Shown: positions 31,450 through 40,964 of the stretch, piece after piece
Layout of the letters: every line of letters begins with the position of its first letter
Numbering within the stretch: position 1 is the stretch's first letter
Assembly: GCF_011758765.1 (NCBI RefSeq)
Contig: NZ_JAANOU010000001.1
Coordinates: 2,604,001-2,668,000 of the forward strand
DNA from: Amycolatopsis viridis
GTDB lineage: Bacteria; Actinomycetota; Actinomycetes; Mycobacteriales; Pseudonocardiaceae
Length of the DNA stretch: 64,000 nucleotides
Direction: 5' to 3'
Notes under the pieces: model-generated
What the model was told of the DNA's origin: nothing
What the model saw: the letters and a program-made list of their open reading frames with translations, nothing else
The model's database searches: none
Program-made: the position numbers and the translations under genes

Positions 31450-32511
31450 ATGACCAAGCGCCTGGTGATCTGCTGCGACGGGACCTGGAACACGCCGGAC
31501 CAGCCGGCGCCCACCAACGTGTCCCGGCTCGCGCTGGGTGTCGCGCCGGTGGACGCCGCCGGGCGCGAGCAACGCGTCTACTACCACCCCGGTGTCGGGA
31601 CCCGCCCCGGCGAACGGCTGTGGGGCGGGGCGTTCGGGTTCGGGCTGTCCCGCGCGGTGCGCGACGCCTACCGCTTCCTGGTGCGGACCTACCGGCCGGG
31701 GGACGAGCTGTTCCTGGTCGGGTTCAGCCGGGGCGCCTACACCGCGCGCAGCCTCGCCGGCCTGCTGCGCAACTGCGGCATCCTGCGCCGCGAGCACGAG
31801 GACCGGATCGGCGAGGCGTACACCCTGTACCGTGCGCGCGGGTCGGCGACGCATCCGCGGTCCGCCGCGGCGGAACTGTTCCGCCGGTCCTACTCCCGGG
31901 AGACCCGGATCCGCTTCCTCGGCGTGTGGGACACGGTCGGTGCCCTGGGCATCCCGCTGTCCGGGCTGCGGCTGGTCAACCTCGTGAACCGGCGCTGGCA
32001 GTTCCACGACACGGAGCTGAGCTCCAGCGTGGACGCCGCCTTCCAGGCGCTGGCCATCGACGAGCGGCGGCCGCCGTTCCGGCCGGCGCTGTGGCACCCG
32101 CGCCCCGGCGCGAGCGGCCGGCTGGTCGAGCAGGTGTGGTTCTCCGGTGTGCATTCCGATGTCGGCGGCGGCTATCCGGACCGGGCGCTCGCCGACATCA
32201 GTCTGCAGTGGATGGTGGAGCGGGCGCGGGCGCACGGGCTGGTGTTCGAGCCAGGCGCGTTCGCCGGCGCGGACCCGGACCCGCTCGGCCCGGCGCACGA
32301 CTCGCGCACCGGGTTCTACCGCCTGATGCGCCCCTACGTGCGGCCGCTGGGCGCGACCGCGTTCGAGTACGCGGCGTCCAGCGCGGTGGAGCGGCAGGCG
32401 ATGGTCGCCGGCTACGCGCCGAACCTCGGCGCGTACCTGGCCGAGGGCGGCGCGGTGCTGCCGGTCGGCACCGGTGCGGGCGAGCCGCACCCCGAGGCCG
32501 AGCCGGCCTGA
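31450..32511 (+). CDS. DUF2235 alpha/beta-hydrolase (Tle1-like catalytic domain)
   Basis: 353 aa. LVICCDGTWNTP opens the domain, the nucleophile elbow is GFSRGAYTARSLAG (G-x-S-x-G), and a second conserved block is GVHSDVGGGYPD with the Asp/His of the family. Members include type VI secretion phospholipase effectors of the Tle1 type, but many are chromosomal orphans of unknown role. No signal peptide, no secretion genes nearby, and no immunity partner is evident (the 99-aa gene is divergent). A housekeeping lipid or ester hydrolase is more likely than a toxin. RBS: GGGAGAGCAGG before ATG 31450. Confidence 0.87.
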   Translation: MTKRLVICCDGTWNTPDQPAPTNVSRLALGVAPVDAAGREQRVYYHPGVGTRPGERLWGGAFGFGLSRAVRDAYRFLVRTYRPGDELFLVGFSRGAYTARSLAGLLRNCGILRREHEDRIGEAYTLYRARGSATHPRSAAAELFRRSYSRETRIRFLGVWDTVGALGIPLSGLRLVNLVNRRWQFHDTELSSSVDAAFQALAIDERRPPFRPALWHPRPGASGRLVEQVWFSGVHSDVGGGYPDRALADISLQWMVERARAHGLVFEPGAFAGADPDPLGPAHDSRTGFYRLMRPYVRPLGATAFEYAASSAVERQAMVAGYAPNLGAYLAEGGAVLPVGTGAGEPHPEAEPA

Positions 32512-32538
32512 CCGGGGATCCGGGGGACCCGGCGGTGG

Positions 32539-33663
32539 TCAGCCGCGGGTGAGGCCCTGTGCCGCCGCGCCGCGGCTGAGGACGACCTCGTCGGTCCGGG
32601 CGAGCGCCTGCGCGGCGCGGGCGGGGTTCAGCGCCGGGTCGCCGGCGGTGCGCAGCCGGATCGGCGGGCCGAGGTCGATCACGGTCGGCACGTACTCGGC
32701 CCGGTCGACCGTCCACCCCCGACCGGTGCGGGTGAAGTGGAACCGGCCGATCAGGCCCTCCTCGGTGTCCCCGTGCGGTTCGGAGTGCCGGGCGATCGAG
32801 TTGCCCAGACCGTAGGCGACCCACTTGCCCGAGATCTTCTCGATCGGCTGCACCACGTGCGCGTGGTGGCCGATGATCAGGTCGACGGCCGGATCGGCCA
32901 GCACCCGCTGCGCGATGCGCTGCTGGTCGGCGGTCGGCTCGTGCTGGTATTCGGTGCCCCAGTGCAGGCTGGCGATGACGACCTGGGCGCCCGCCGCCCG
33001 GGCGGCCCGCGCCCCGGCCAGCACGGCGTTCGCGTCGAGCGGATTCGACACCCATTCCGTGGGCGGCTGCTTGCCGTTGAACCCGAACGTGTAGGACACG
33101 TGCCCGACCTTCACCCCGTGCACGTCGAGCACCAGCGGGGTGCGGGCCTCCTGCGGGGTGCGCGCCGACCCGGTGTGCCGGACCCCGGCCTGGTCCAGGT
33201 CGTCGAGCGTCCGGTTCACCCCGTCGCCGCCCTGGTCGAGGGTGTGGTTCGACGCGGTCGAGCAGTCGTCGTAGCCGGTGGCGGCGAGCGCCCCCGCGAT
33301 CTCCGGTGGCGCACTGAACTCGGGGTAGCCCCGGAACGGGCCCGCAGCCGGCGCGAGCGGGGTCTCCAGGTGACAGATCGCCAGGTCGGCGGCGCTGACG
33401 GTGTCCCGGATCCCGGCCAGCAACGGCCGGTAGTCCCGCCGGCCGCCACCGTCGGCGGTGGCCTGGCCGGTCAGCTCCGGATGGATCAGCACGTCCCCGG
33501 TCGCCACGACGCTGAACCCGGGATCGGCGGGCGGAGCGGCCGGGCGGGCACCGGGCTGCGCACCGGACTGCGCACCGGACTGCGCCGGGTCGTCGGCCGG
33601 AGCGAAACAGGCGGCGAGCAGCGCGCCGGCCGCGACGCCCGCGAGGACCAAGCGGATCCGCAT
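32539..33663 (-). CDS. CapA-family metallophosphatase-like lipoprotein
   Basis: 374 aa. N-terminal signal with lipobox LLAAC, then a linker of tandem SGAQ/PGA repeats encoded by 12-bp repeats, then the CapA/PgsA-like calcineurin fold: VATGDVLIHPEL, ICHLETPLAP, SNHTLDQGGDGV, SLHWGTEYQHEP and IIGHHAHVVQPIE. CapA proteins act outside the membrane, classically in poly-gamma-glutamate export or cell-wall related phosphatase roles, but no capB/capC is nearby. Start ATG 33663 is chosen because it begins the signal peptide; upstream in-frame codons are not signal-like. Confidence 0.87.
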   Translation of the reverse strand: MRIRLVLAGVAAGALLAACFAPADDPAQSGAQSGAQPGARPAAPPADPGFSVVATGDVLIHPELTGQATADGGGRRDYRPLLAGIRDTVSAADLAICHLETPLAPAAGPFRGYPEFSAPPEIAGALAATGYDDCSTASNHTLDQGGDGVNRTLDDLDQAGVRHTGSARTPQEARTPLVLDVHGVKVGHVSYTFGFNGKQPPTEWVSNPLDANAVLAGARAARAAGAQVVIASLHWGTEYQHEPTADQQRIAQRVLADPAVDLIIGHHAHVVQPIEKISGKWVAYGLGNSIARHSEPHGDTEEGLIGRFHFTRTGRGWTVDRAEYVPTVIDLGPPIRLRTAGDPALNPARAAQALARTDEVVLSRGAAAQGLTRG

Positions 33664-33680
33664 GGATGCTGATCCTGCCA

Positions 33681-33720
33681 GAGGGCCACCCCCGGCGCCC
33701 ATGCCCCGGGAGTGGCCCTC
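33681..33720 (-). terminator. Hairpin after the secreted sugar-dehydrogenase gene
   Basis: GAGGGCCAC (33681-33689) pairs with GTGGCCCTC (33712-33720), with an inner CCCGG/CCGGG pairing. It starts 12 nt after the stop of the 1092-aa gene and just before the capA-like gene, so it should separate the two minus-strand transcripts. Confidence 0.7.
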
Positions 33721-33732
33721 GTGTGCAGCGGA

Positions 33733-36700
33733 TCAGGACTTCAGCGACCCCGACAGGGCGGTGGCGTCCCGGCGCAGTGTCTCCGCGGCGAGCGCGTCCC
33801 GGACCTTCGTGCCGTCCCCGGTGACCGCTGCGAAGTTCTGCAGCGCGTCCCGGGCGGCGTTGATCCGTCCGGCGTCGGCGTGCTTCTGGGCCTGGTCGAG
33901 CGCGTTGTGCAGCTGCATCGCGCCCACCCTGGTCACCCACCCGGCGCCGGCGAAGCGGTCGACGAGCGTCCGCAGGTCACCGAACGACGTGCCGGTCGTG
34001 AAGCTCACGACCTTGGTCGTGGTGAGCCCGGCCTGGTCGGTGACCGTCACCGACAGCTGGTGCGCGCCCAGCGGCAGCCGCCACAGCTCCACCGGCTTGC
34101 CCGCGGTGACCGGCTGACCGTCCACTGTGGTCACGGTCGTGGCCACGCCGGAGGCGGTGTCGGTCGCGGTGACCACCGGGGCCGGCGCGGCGGAGTCGCC
34201 GAAGCCCTGGCCTTCGGTCACCCCGCCGACCGTCACCGCCGGCGCCGTCTTGTCGATCTTCACCGTCAGGGTGCCGGGTGCGGACACGTTGCCACCGCTG
34301 TCGGTCGCCCGGTAGAGCACGGTGGTCGTGCCTTCGGCCGACAACGTCACCGGACTGGCCGCGCTGGCCCAGGTCGCGCCGTTGTTCACCGAGTACTGGC
34401 GGCTCGACACCGTGCCGTTGTCCGTGGCGGACACGGTCAGCGTGACGTTGCCGGTGTACCAGCCGTTCGCGCCGGTCGGCGCGGACGCCGTCAGCGCGGC
34501 CGTCACCGCGGGCGGTGTCTTGTCCGCGACCCCGGCACCCTGGAAGGTGAAGGCGTCCACGTCGACCCCGCCACCGGAGGTGACGAACAGCTTCCCGGCA
34601 CCGGTGGGCAGCCCGGACAGCGGCGTGGTCACCGTCTGCCAGCCGTCCCCGGCAGGCACGTCGATCGTCGCGAACGGTGCCGCGTCGGCCGCGTTCCACC
34701 GCAGCTGGAGTTGCCCGGCGCCGTGCGCCGTCGTCTGCACGCCGGTGATGCCGGCGAAGTTGACCGGGTCGTAGGCCAGCCAGTCGCCGGGGTCGAAGCC
34801 GGTGACCGAGCGCAGCCCGGACGCGGTCGCGTCGTCGGTGATCGTCACGCCGCTGCTCGCGTCGGCGTGCTCGCCCTGCATGAGCTTCGGGTTGAGGATC
34901 GCCTGCGCCTCACCGGTCGCGCCCGGAACCCCGTTCGCGCCGTTGTCGGTGTAGGTCACGTTGAGCACACCGAAGACGTTCTCGGTCGCACCGTGCCCGG
35001 CGTCGGTGGGGGTGGCCACCGCACCGGCACAACCGGTGCCGCTGTTGACCGGGTGCCCGTGCTGGTTGTGCCCGAGGCCGAACGCCCACGCCACCCGGCT
35101 GCACACCGGGCTGCCGCCGTCCTCGGGGTCGGTCACCGTCACCGCGTAGGGGATGGCGTCACCCCAGTCGAAGAACCCGCCGTTGACCGGCGCGGTCAGC
35201 GTGACCGTGGGTGCGGTGTTGCCGATGGTGACCTGCTGCGAGGTCAGGCCGTGCTTGCCGGCCGGGTCGGTGACCCGCAGCCGGGCCTCCACCTGGCCGT
35301 TCGCGGTGTAGGTGTGGCTCGCCCGCGGCCCGGTGGCGTCGAACGTGCCGTCCCCGTCGAAGTCCCACTCGTAGGTCAGCGCGCCGCCTTCGGGGTCGCT
35401 CGAGCCGGTGGCGTCGAAGGACACCGCCAGCGGGGCCTGCCCGGAGGACGGGGTCGCCGTCATCCGCGCGGTCGGGCTCTTGTCGCCGGGGGCGAAGTCG
35501 ATCCGGTACAGCCCGGCGTCGGGGTTCTGCCGGAAGAAGCCGTCGCCGTACTCCAGCACGTAGAGCGAACCGTCCGGGCCGAACTCCAGGTCCATCGGGT
35601 TGTCCCAGATCGGCTGGCCCAGAGTGGACAGATCCTTGTTGGGCAGGAAGTTCTCCAGCTTCGTCACCGGGCCGTCCGGTCCGGACAGGGTGAACGCGGC
35701 GACGTAGTCCTGGGAGAACTCGCCGAAGAACGCCTTGCCGTCCCAGTACGGCGGGAACTTCGTCGGCGACGGGTTGTTCGCGTCGTAGTGGTAGACCGGG
35801 CCGGCCATCGGGGCCTGGCCGCTGCTGGAGCGGAACGCGGTGAGCTCGGGCCACGGCTGGTCGCTGTCGCGGTCGCCGTACCAGAGCGTGGCCGGGGTGG
35901 CCGGCGGCAGCGTGCGCAGGCCGGTGTTCCACCGCGAGTCGTTGACCGGTGCGGCGCAGTCGAACGCCGGGCCCGGGGTGAGCGTGGCGAAGTCGAAGTC
36001 CCGGTAGGGCTGGGAGTTGTCGGCCGTGCAGTACGGCCAGCCCGAGTTCATCGGTTTCGTCGTGGACTGCCACTCCACGTACCCCATCGGACCGCGGTTG
36101 GGGTCGGCGGTGCCGGCGTCGGGACCGTAATCACCCCACATCACCGCCCCGGTCACCTTGTCCACGGTCATCCGGAACGGGTTGCGCAGACCCATCACGA
36201 AGATCTCCGGGCGCGTCAGCGGCGTGCCGGGCGCGAACAGGTTGCCCTCGGGAATCGTGTAGCTGCCGTCGTCGTTGACGTGGATGCGCAGGATCTTGCC
36301 GCGCAGGTCGTTGGTGTTGCCGGAGCCGCGGCGCTCGTCGAGGCCCGGGTTGTAGCCGGGCGCGTCGTTGATCGGCGTGTAGCCGTTGACGTTCGGGCCG
36401 GAGGCGGGCGTGTTGCCGCCGGTCGCCAGGTACAGGTTGCCCTGCGCGTCGAAGTCGACGTCACCCGCTTCGTGGCAGCACTGCCCGCGGTTGGTGGTGA
36501 CGCGGATGATCTCCTGCTCGGTGCTCAGATCCAGCGCGTCGCCGGTCCACTTGAACCGGGACAGGACGTCGTAGCCCTCCCACTGCTTCCAGTACGAGTC
36601 GTCCGCACCGGCGGGCAGCGTGTTCGGCGCGGAACCGGCCGGCGTGTTCAGCTTGGGGGAGTAGTACAGGTAGACCCAGTGGTTCTCGGCGAAGCCGGGG

Positions 36701-37011
36701 TCCAGCGTCACCGTCTGCAGGCCCATCTCCGAGTTCTGGTAGACGGGGATGGTGTTGACGACCTTGGTGACGCCGGTCTTCGGGTCGGTCAGCCGCAGCT
36801 CGCCGCTGCGGGCGGTGTGCAGGACCCGGCCTTCCGGCAGCACGGCCAGGTCGATGGGCTCGCCCACGTTCTTGGTGAGCGTGACCTTTTCGTAGTTGTC
36901 CCAGTGCAGGGCGGGGTCTGCGTCGTGGGCCGAGGCGGGCGCGGCGAGGCCGAGCACCGCCAGGGCCGTCACCGCCGCGGCGGTGATCGACCGTCTCAGG
37001 GCAGGGTGCAT
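33733..37011 (-). CDS. Secreted glucose/sorbosone-dehydrogenase-like multidomain protein
   Basis: 1092 aa. Sec signal peptide (LAVLGLAAPASAHD), then a GSDH/PQQ-type beta-propeller (about residues 30-480; motifs VLPEGRVLHTARSGEL, GQCCHEAGDVDFD, NPFRMTVD). Next come a PKD domain (SFDATGSSDPEGGALTYEWD), a carbohydrate-binding-like segment, an OmpL47/Ig-like module (GWYTGNVTLTVSATD, YRATDSGGNVSAPG) and a C-terminal helical FIMAH-like region (LVDRFAGAGWV to the end). Likely extracellular sugar oxidation or binding. It follows a Tat-exported isomerase by 49 nt in the same direction. Whether PQQ is used is unknown. ATG 37011 begins the signal peptide. Confidence 0.85.
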   Translation of the reverse strand: MHPALRRSITAAAVTALAVLGLAAPASAHDADPALHWDNYEKVTLTKNVGEPIDLAVLPEGRVLHTARSGELRLTDPKTGVTKVVNTIPVYQNSEMGLQTVTLDPGFAENHWVYLYYSPKLNTPAGSAPNTLPAGADDSYWKQWEGYDVLSRFKWTGDALDLSTEQEIIRVTTNRGQCCHEAGDVDFDAQGNLYLATGGNTPASGPNVNGYTPINDAPGYNPGLDERRGSGNTNDLRGKILRIHVNDDGSYTIPEGNLFAPGTPLTRPEIFVMGLRNPFRMTVDKVTGAVMWGDYGPDAGTADPNRGPMGYVEWQSTTKPMNSGWPYCTADNSQPYRDFDFATLTPGPAFDCAAPVNDSRWNTGLRTLPPATPATLWYGDRDSDQPWPELTAFRSSSGQAPMAGPVYHYDANNPSPTKFPPYWDGKAFFGEFSQDYVAAFTLSGPDGPVTKLENFLPNKDLSTLGQPIWDNPMDLEFGPDGSLYVLEYGDGFFRQNPDAGLYRIDFAPGDKSPTARMTATPSSGQAPLAVSFDATGSSDPEGGALTYEWDFDGDGTFDATGPRASHTYTANGQVEARLRVTDPAGKHGLTSQQVTIGNTAPTVTLTAPVNGGFFDWGDAIPYAVTVTDPEDGGSPVCSRVAWAFGLGHNQHGHPVNSGTGCAGAVATPTDAGHGATENVFGVLNVTYTDNGANGVPGATGEAQAILNPKLMQGEHADASSGVTITDDATASGLRSVTGFDPGDWLAYDPVNFAGITGVQTTAHGAGQLQLRWNAADAAPFATIDVPAGDGWQTVTTPLSGLPTGAGKLFVTSGGGVDVDAFTFQGAGVADKTPPAVTAALTASAPTGANGWYTGNVTLTVSATDNGTVSSRQYSVNNGATWASAASPVTLSAEGTTTVLYRATDSGGNVSAPGTLTVKIDKTAPAVTVGGVTEGQGFGDSAAPAPVVTATDTASGVATTVTTVDGQPVTAGKPVELWRLPLGAHQLSVTVTDQAGLTTTKVVSFTTGTSFGDLRTLVDRFAGAGWVTRVGAMQLHNALDQAQKHADAGRINAARDALQNFAAVTGDGTKVRDALAAETLRRDATALSGSLKS

Positions 37012-37060
37012 CGCGAGATCACTCCGGTGGGGATGTCGACGGGGAGGACGGGGAGGGAGA

Positions 37061-38014
37061 TCAGCCGCGGAGCTCGGTGAGCGCCTGGTAGCTGCGCAGC
37101 GCCGCGCCGAACGAGCCGGGCGGGCTGGGCTGGGTGCCGGGGGCGGTGTCCTGCTCCCAGATGCCGTGGTAGCGGCCGCGGCCGTGGACCCGGCGCAGGA
37201 ACTCGCTGTAGGGCAGGTCGCCCGCGCCGAACTCGACGATGTCGTAGCCGTTGGGGTTGGCCGGGTTCTCGTCACCGTCCTTGAGGTGCAGCAACGGGTA
37301 GCGGTGCGGGGCGCGGGTGATGTAGTCGGCCGGGTCGAAGCCGGGGAAGCGGTACTGGCCGACATAGGCCCAGTACACGTCCATCTCCAGGTAGACCAGG
37401 TCCGGGTCGGTGTGGTCGAAGAACACGTCGTAGAGCCGGACGTCCGGGCGGTCGGTGGCGAAGGCGAACTCGCCGGCGTGGTTGTGCTGGTAGAACTTCA
37501 GGCCGCGGCCGGCGGCCGCGGCGCCGATCCGGTTGAACTCCTCGGCCGCCGCCCGGTAACCGTCCACAGTGTTCACGTTGCTGGGTGCGTTGGCGGTGCC
37601 GATGTGCTCGAGCCCGAGGATCTCGGCGTTGTCCAGTTCGCCCTCGAGGTTGGTGCGGAAGTTGCCGAGCCCGACGTGGCTGCCGACCGCTTTGAGGCCG
37701 AAGTCCTTCAGCAGCTGGGCGATCTCGGGCACGGTGATCTGCCTGCCCAGGATCGAGGTGCTCTGGGTGTAGCCGGCGAACTCGATCTCGCGGTAGCCGA
37801 TGCGGGACAGCTCCTCGAACACGGCGCGGAAACCGAGCTGGGAGACCTTGTCGCGGACGCTGTAGAGCTGGATGCCGATCTGGTTCTGCGGGACGAGACG
37901 GCCCTGACTGGCCGCGGCGGGCAGTGACCCGGCGAGCGCCGCGGCACTGACCGCGACGGTCGCCCCGGCCGCGGTGCGCAGGAAACCGCGGCGGTTGAAC
38001 GACGAGTGGGACAC
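37061..38014 (-). CDS. Tat-exported sugar phosphate isomerase/epimerase-like protein
   Basis: 317 aa. Tat signal NRRGFLRTAAGATVAVSAAA, then an AP-endonuclease-2-type TIM barrel: IGIQLYSVRDKV, YREIEFAGYT, KFYQHNHAGEF, LEMDVYWAYVG and PLLHLKDGDE carry likely metal-binding His/Glu/Asp. Secreted members of this family commonly accompany GSDH/ThuA-type sugar-oxidising proteins, as here. GTG 38014 has AAGGAG 6 nt upstream. The substrate (keto-sugar or keto-cyclitol) is not determinable. Confidence 0.87.
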   Translation of the reverse strand: MSHSSFNRRGFLRTAAGATVAVSAAALAGSLPAAASQGRLVPQNQIGIQLYSVRDKVSQLGFRAVFEELSRIGYREIEFAGYTQSTSILGRQITVPEIAQLLKDFGLKAVGSHVGLGNFRTNLEGELDNAEILGLEHIGTANAPSNVNTVDGYRAAAEEFNRIGAAAAGRGLKFYQHNHAGEFAFATDRPDVRLYDVFFDHTDPDLVYLEMDVYWAYVGQYRFPGFDPADYITRAPHRYPLLHLKDGDENPANPNGYDIVEFGAGDLPYSEFLRRVHGRGRYHGIWEQDTAPGTQPSPPGSFGAALRSYQALTELRG

Positions 38015-38373
38015 GGGTTTCTCCTTCGAGCGAGTGTGAACCGACCCCCTTGCCACGTGCGCCGGTCAACGTAGGCAGCTTCCGTCGAAAGTGTCCAGAG
38101 TTTCGCATTTCGCAGAACAAAGTTCCCCGCGCTGCTGCTCAAAAGCGCGGTGGGCGGGACTCCGGTCGGTGCACCCGCGAGCGACGAGGAGGCGCTTTCT
38201 CCATGTCCACCAGCGGTTTTGCCCCGCCGGCCGCGCTCCGCGCGGAGGCGGGGCTGCCCGCCCTGGCGCGTGACGAAGGCCCGACGGCGCGGGCCGGACC
38301 GGGGGAACGGCTGCGCGTGCCACGCCCGGCCGGCCGGCCGGGATCACCCGGGCGGCCGAGAGCAGGACCGGGT
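38015..38373. other. 359-bp region without a convincing gene
   Basis: A plus-strand ORF begins at ATG 38203 with a good GAGGAGG signal and reads MSTSGFAPPAALRAEAGLPA, then becomes Gly/Pro/Arg-rich and runs antisense into the epoxide hydrolase gene (to 38562). The first 30 or so codons look protein-like, the rest does not, so this may be the remnant of a truncated gene. The left part must hold the promoter of the minus-strand isomerase gene. Confidence 0.3.
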
Positions 38374-39525
38374 TCAGCGGCCCGGCCCGAGCGTCCGGAA
38401 GAACTCCCGGATGTCGGTGACCAGGAGGTCCGGGGCCTGCAACGAGGCGAAGTGCCCGCCCCGGGGGTGGTTCGTCCACCGCGTGACCGTGCTGGACAGT
38501 TCCGCGAGACCGCGGATCGCCCGGTCGCCGGGGAAGTTCGCCACGGCGGTCGGCACGGGTGAGCGCGCGGGGCGGCGGCCCCACGCCTCCGGGACCGCCT
38601 CGTAGTAGAGCCGGGCGGCCGAGCCGGCGGTGCCGGTCAGCCAGAAGATCGTCACGTCGGTGAGGATGGCGTCCCGCTCGACCGGGGTCTGGTCGCTCTC
38701 GCCGGGATCCCAGTCGGCGAACCACTCCAGGTTCCACGCGAGCTGCCCGGCCGGGGAGTCGTTCAGCGCGTAGGCCAGTGTCTGCGGCCGCGTCGACATC
38801 TGGGTGGCGTAGCCGGAGTGGCCGTACCACCACCGCTGGTTGTCGCGGGCGCGTTCGCGCTCGGCCGGGGACAGGGCGTCCAGCTCCGCGGGATCGATCG
38901 GGGTCGCGGCGTTCGCCAGCGCGTTGACGTGCACGCCGAGCAGGTGATCCGGCGCGATCCGAGCGAGTTCCGGGGACACGATGCTGCCGAAGTCGCCGCC
39001 CTGGGCGCCGTAGCGGTGGTAGCCCAGCCGTCGCATCAGCTCCGCCCACGCGCGGGCGACGCGGCGCACGCCCCAGCCGGGCTCGCGGGTCGGGCCGGAG
39101 AACGCGAACCCGGGCACCGACGGCGCCACCACGTGGAAGGCGTCCGCCGGGTCCCCGCCGTGCGCGCGCGGATCGATCAGCGGGCCCAGGATGCCCAGCA
39201 GGTCGTACACGGTGCTGGGCCAGCCGTGCGTGATGATCAGCGGCGTCGCGTCCGGTTCGGGGGAGCGCGCGTGCAGGAAGTGCACGGTCTGGCCGTCGAT
39301 CGTCGTGGTGAACTGCGGGATCCGGTTCAGCCGGGCCTCGTGGAAGCGCCAGTCGTACCCGGTCCGCCAGTAGCCGGCGAGTTCCGTCAGGTAGTCCTTG
39401 GGCACGCCGTAGGCCCAGCCTGCGCCCGGCAGCTCGTCGGGCCAGCGGGTGCGCGCGAGCCGGGCGCGGAGGTCGTCGAGGTCGGCCTGCGGCACGGCGA
39501 CGCGGAACGGTCGTGGTGTGGTCAT
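38374..39525 (-). CDS. Epoxide hydrolase family protein
   Basis: 383-aa alpha/beta hydrolase with the EHN N-terminal lid segment ([20 protein letters not shown]). Oxyanion motif HGWP, nucleophile in GAQGGDFGS (Asp), and late catalytic His in RGGHFAS. The match is to the microsomal-type epoxide hydrolases that open epoxides to diols. Many actinobacteria carry several for detoxification or secondary metabolism; no pathway partner is adjacent. Divergent from the ROK gene across 206 nt. Confidence 0.9.
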   Translation of the reverse strand: MTTPRPFRVAVPQADLDDLRARLARTRWPDELPGAGWAYGVPKDYLTELAGYWRTGYDWRFHEARLNRIPQFTTTIDGQTVHFLHARSPEPDATPLIITHGWPSTVYDLLGILGPLIDPRAHGGDPADAFHVVAPSVPGFAFSGPTREPGWGVRRVARAWAELMRRLGYHRYGAQGGDFGSIVSPELARIAPDHLLGVHVNALANAATPIDPAELDALSPAERERARDNQRWWYGHSGYATQMSTRPQTLAYALNDSPAGQLAWNLEWFADWDPGESDQTPVERDAILTDVTIFWLTGTAGSAARLYYEAVPEAWGRRPARSPVPTAVANFPGDRAIRGLAELSSTVTRWTNHPRGGHFASLQAPDLLVTDIREFFRTLGPGR

Positions 39526-39609
39526 GCCCGCAGCGTGGCACGGTCTGCGGACAGATTCCGGCCGGAAGCTCGTCCGGCGCCGAGCACACTTTCGGCAATC
39601 TGGTTCATA

Positions 39610-39630
39610 AGTAACGATCTGACTGTTACT
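39610..39630. promoter_or_regulatory. Inverted repeat, candidate ROK operator
   Basis: AGTAAC (39610-39615) and GTTACT (39625-39630) are perfectly complementary, 9 nt apart, about 100 nt upstream of the ROK gene. The A+T-rich sequence stands out against its surroundings, and the position suits control of the ROK-led operon. Confidence 0.5.
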
Positions 39631-39731
39631 CCTTTTGCCGGATTGTGGCAGAAGTACTCCGCCGGTCAGAGTAGGCCGGTAGTCACGAGCACTGAGATCC
39701 GGTCAGTTTCCCGACGAAGTGGAGCTCCGCG

Positions 39732-40964
39732 GTGCCCCCTCTCCTCGACCGGCCGCCCGACCGCGCCGGTGTCCGCCGGGCGAACCTCGCCCTGCTCGTC
39801 CGGCTCCTGCGCCGCCACGGTGCGCAGTCCCGGGCGCAGCTGTCGACCCGGAGCGGGCTGAGCAAGGCGACGGTCTCCAACCTCGTCGCCGAACTGGAGG
39901 CCCGCGCACTGGTCCAGTCCGGCGGCCGCCACGAGGGCGGGCAGGGCCGGCCCGGTCAGCTGGTCGAGCTGCGCCCGCGCGGCACCTGGGGCATTGGCCT
40001 GGAACTGGACGCCGGCCACGTCGGCAGCACCCTCCTCGACCTCTCCGGCACCGCCACCACCCGGCGCCGCACTGCCGCCGACGTGCGTGCCCTCGGCCCG
40101 GAGCGCACCCTCGACGAACTCGCCGCACTGGTCACCGCCGCGATGTCCGAAGTGGACGGCTGGGACGGCGGGGGGCAGGTGGCCGGGGTGGCCGTCGCGG
40201 TGCCCGGGCTCGCCGGTGCCGGCACGGTCCGCGTGGCGCCCGGCCTCGGCTGGCGCGACGTCGCCCTCGCCGACGGCCTCGCCGCCCGCACCGGCCTGCC
40301 GCCGGAGCGCATCGTCGTCGGCAACGACGCCGGCCTCGCCGCCGTCGCCGAAACCGACCGGGGTACGGCGCGCGGCTGCTCCGACGTCGTGTTCCTGCTC
40401 GGCGGCGCGGGCGTCGGCGCCGGCCTGATCGCCGGCGGCAACCTGATCCGGGCCGGCGAGGCCGGGCACCTGCCGCTCGGACCCGCCGGACGGCTGTGCG
40501 CCTGCGGTCGTCGCGGCTGCTGGCAGACCGCCGTCGGCGTCGATGCGCTGCTGCGCTCCTTCGCCGCGCCCGGCGACCTGGTGCACGACCCCGCCCTGGA
40601 CCTGGCGCAGCGCACCTCCATCGTGCGCCGCCGTGCCCAGCGGGGTGACCGCGGCGTCCTGGACGCGCTCGCCGGGCTGGGCGCCGCGCTCGGCCTGGGC
40701 ATCGCGGTGCTGGCCGATCTGCTCGACCCGCGGATGGTCGTGCTCGGCGGATACTTCGCGCCGCTGTGCGATTGGCTCGCCGAGCCGATCCGAGCCGAAC
40801 TCACCGCCCGCTCGGTGACCGCCGAGGCGGGCGGCCTCCGGATCGTGCCGTCCCGGCTCGGGTTCACCGCGGTCGGCACCGGCGCGGCGCAGGCCGCGAT
40901 CCGGCCCCTGCTGGACGATCCGACGCTGGCCCCGGCCGGCGCCCCGGTGAGCGTGGAGGCGTGA
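39732..40964 (+). CDS. ROK-family transcriptional repressor
   Basis: 410 aa. Winged HTH at residues 15-70 (SRAQLSTRSGLSKATVSNLVAELEA, broken here for length: SRAQLSTRSGLSK, ATVSNLVAELEA). Then a ROK sugar-kinase-like domain with ND-AG (GNDAGLAAVAE), GAGVGAGLIAGG and the zinc motif GRLCACGRRGCW. Such XylR/NagC-type proteins sense sugars or sugar phosphates. It overlaps the transporter ATPase by 1 nt and so is the first gene of the twelve-gene operon it presumably controls. Confidence 0.9.
   Translation: MPPLLDRPPDRAGVRRANLALLVRLLRRHGAQSRAQLSTRSGLSKATVSNLVAELEARALVQSGGRHEGGQGRPGQLVELRPRGTWGIGLELDAGHVGSTLLDLSGTATTRRRTAADVRALGPERTLDELAALVTAAMSEVDGWDGGGQVAGVAVAVPGLAGAGTVRVAPGLGWRDVALADGLAARTGLPPERIVVGNDAGLAAVAETDRGTARGCSDVVFLLGGAGVGAGLIAGGNLIRAGEAGHLPLGPAGRLCACGRRGCWQTAVGVDALLRSFAAPGDLVHDPALDLAQRTSIVRRRAQRGDRGVLDALAGLGAALGLGIAVLADLLDPRMVVLGGYFAPLCDWLAEPIRAELTARSVTAEAGGLRIVPSRLGFTAVGTGAAQAAIRPLLDDPTLAPAGAPVSVEA

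Noticed and set aside
31450..32511. DUF2235 protein as a type VI secretion toxin
   Set aside because: No secretion genes, adaptor or immunity gene nearby, and no export signal; many members are not effectors.
33712..37080. 1122-aa plus-strand open frame antisense to the secreted sugar-dehydrogenase gene
   Set aside because: Composition typical of an antisense shadow; the minus strand has signal peptide and domains.
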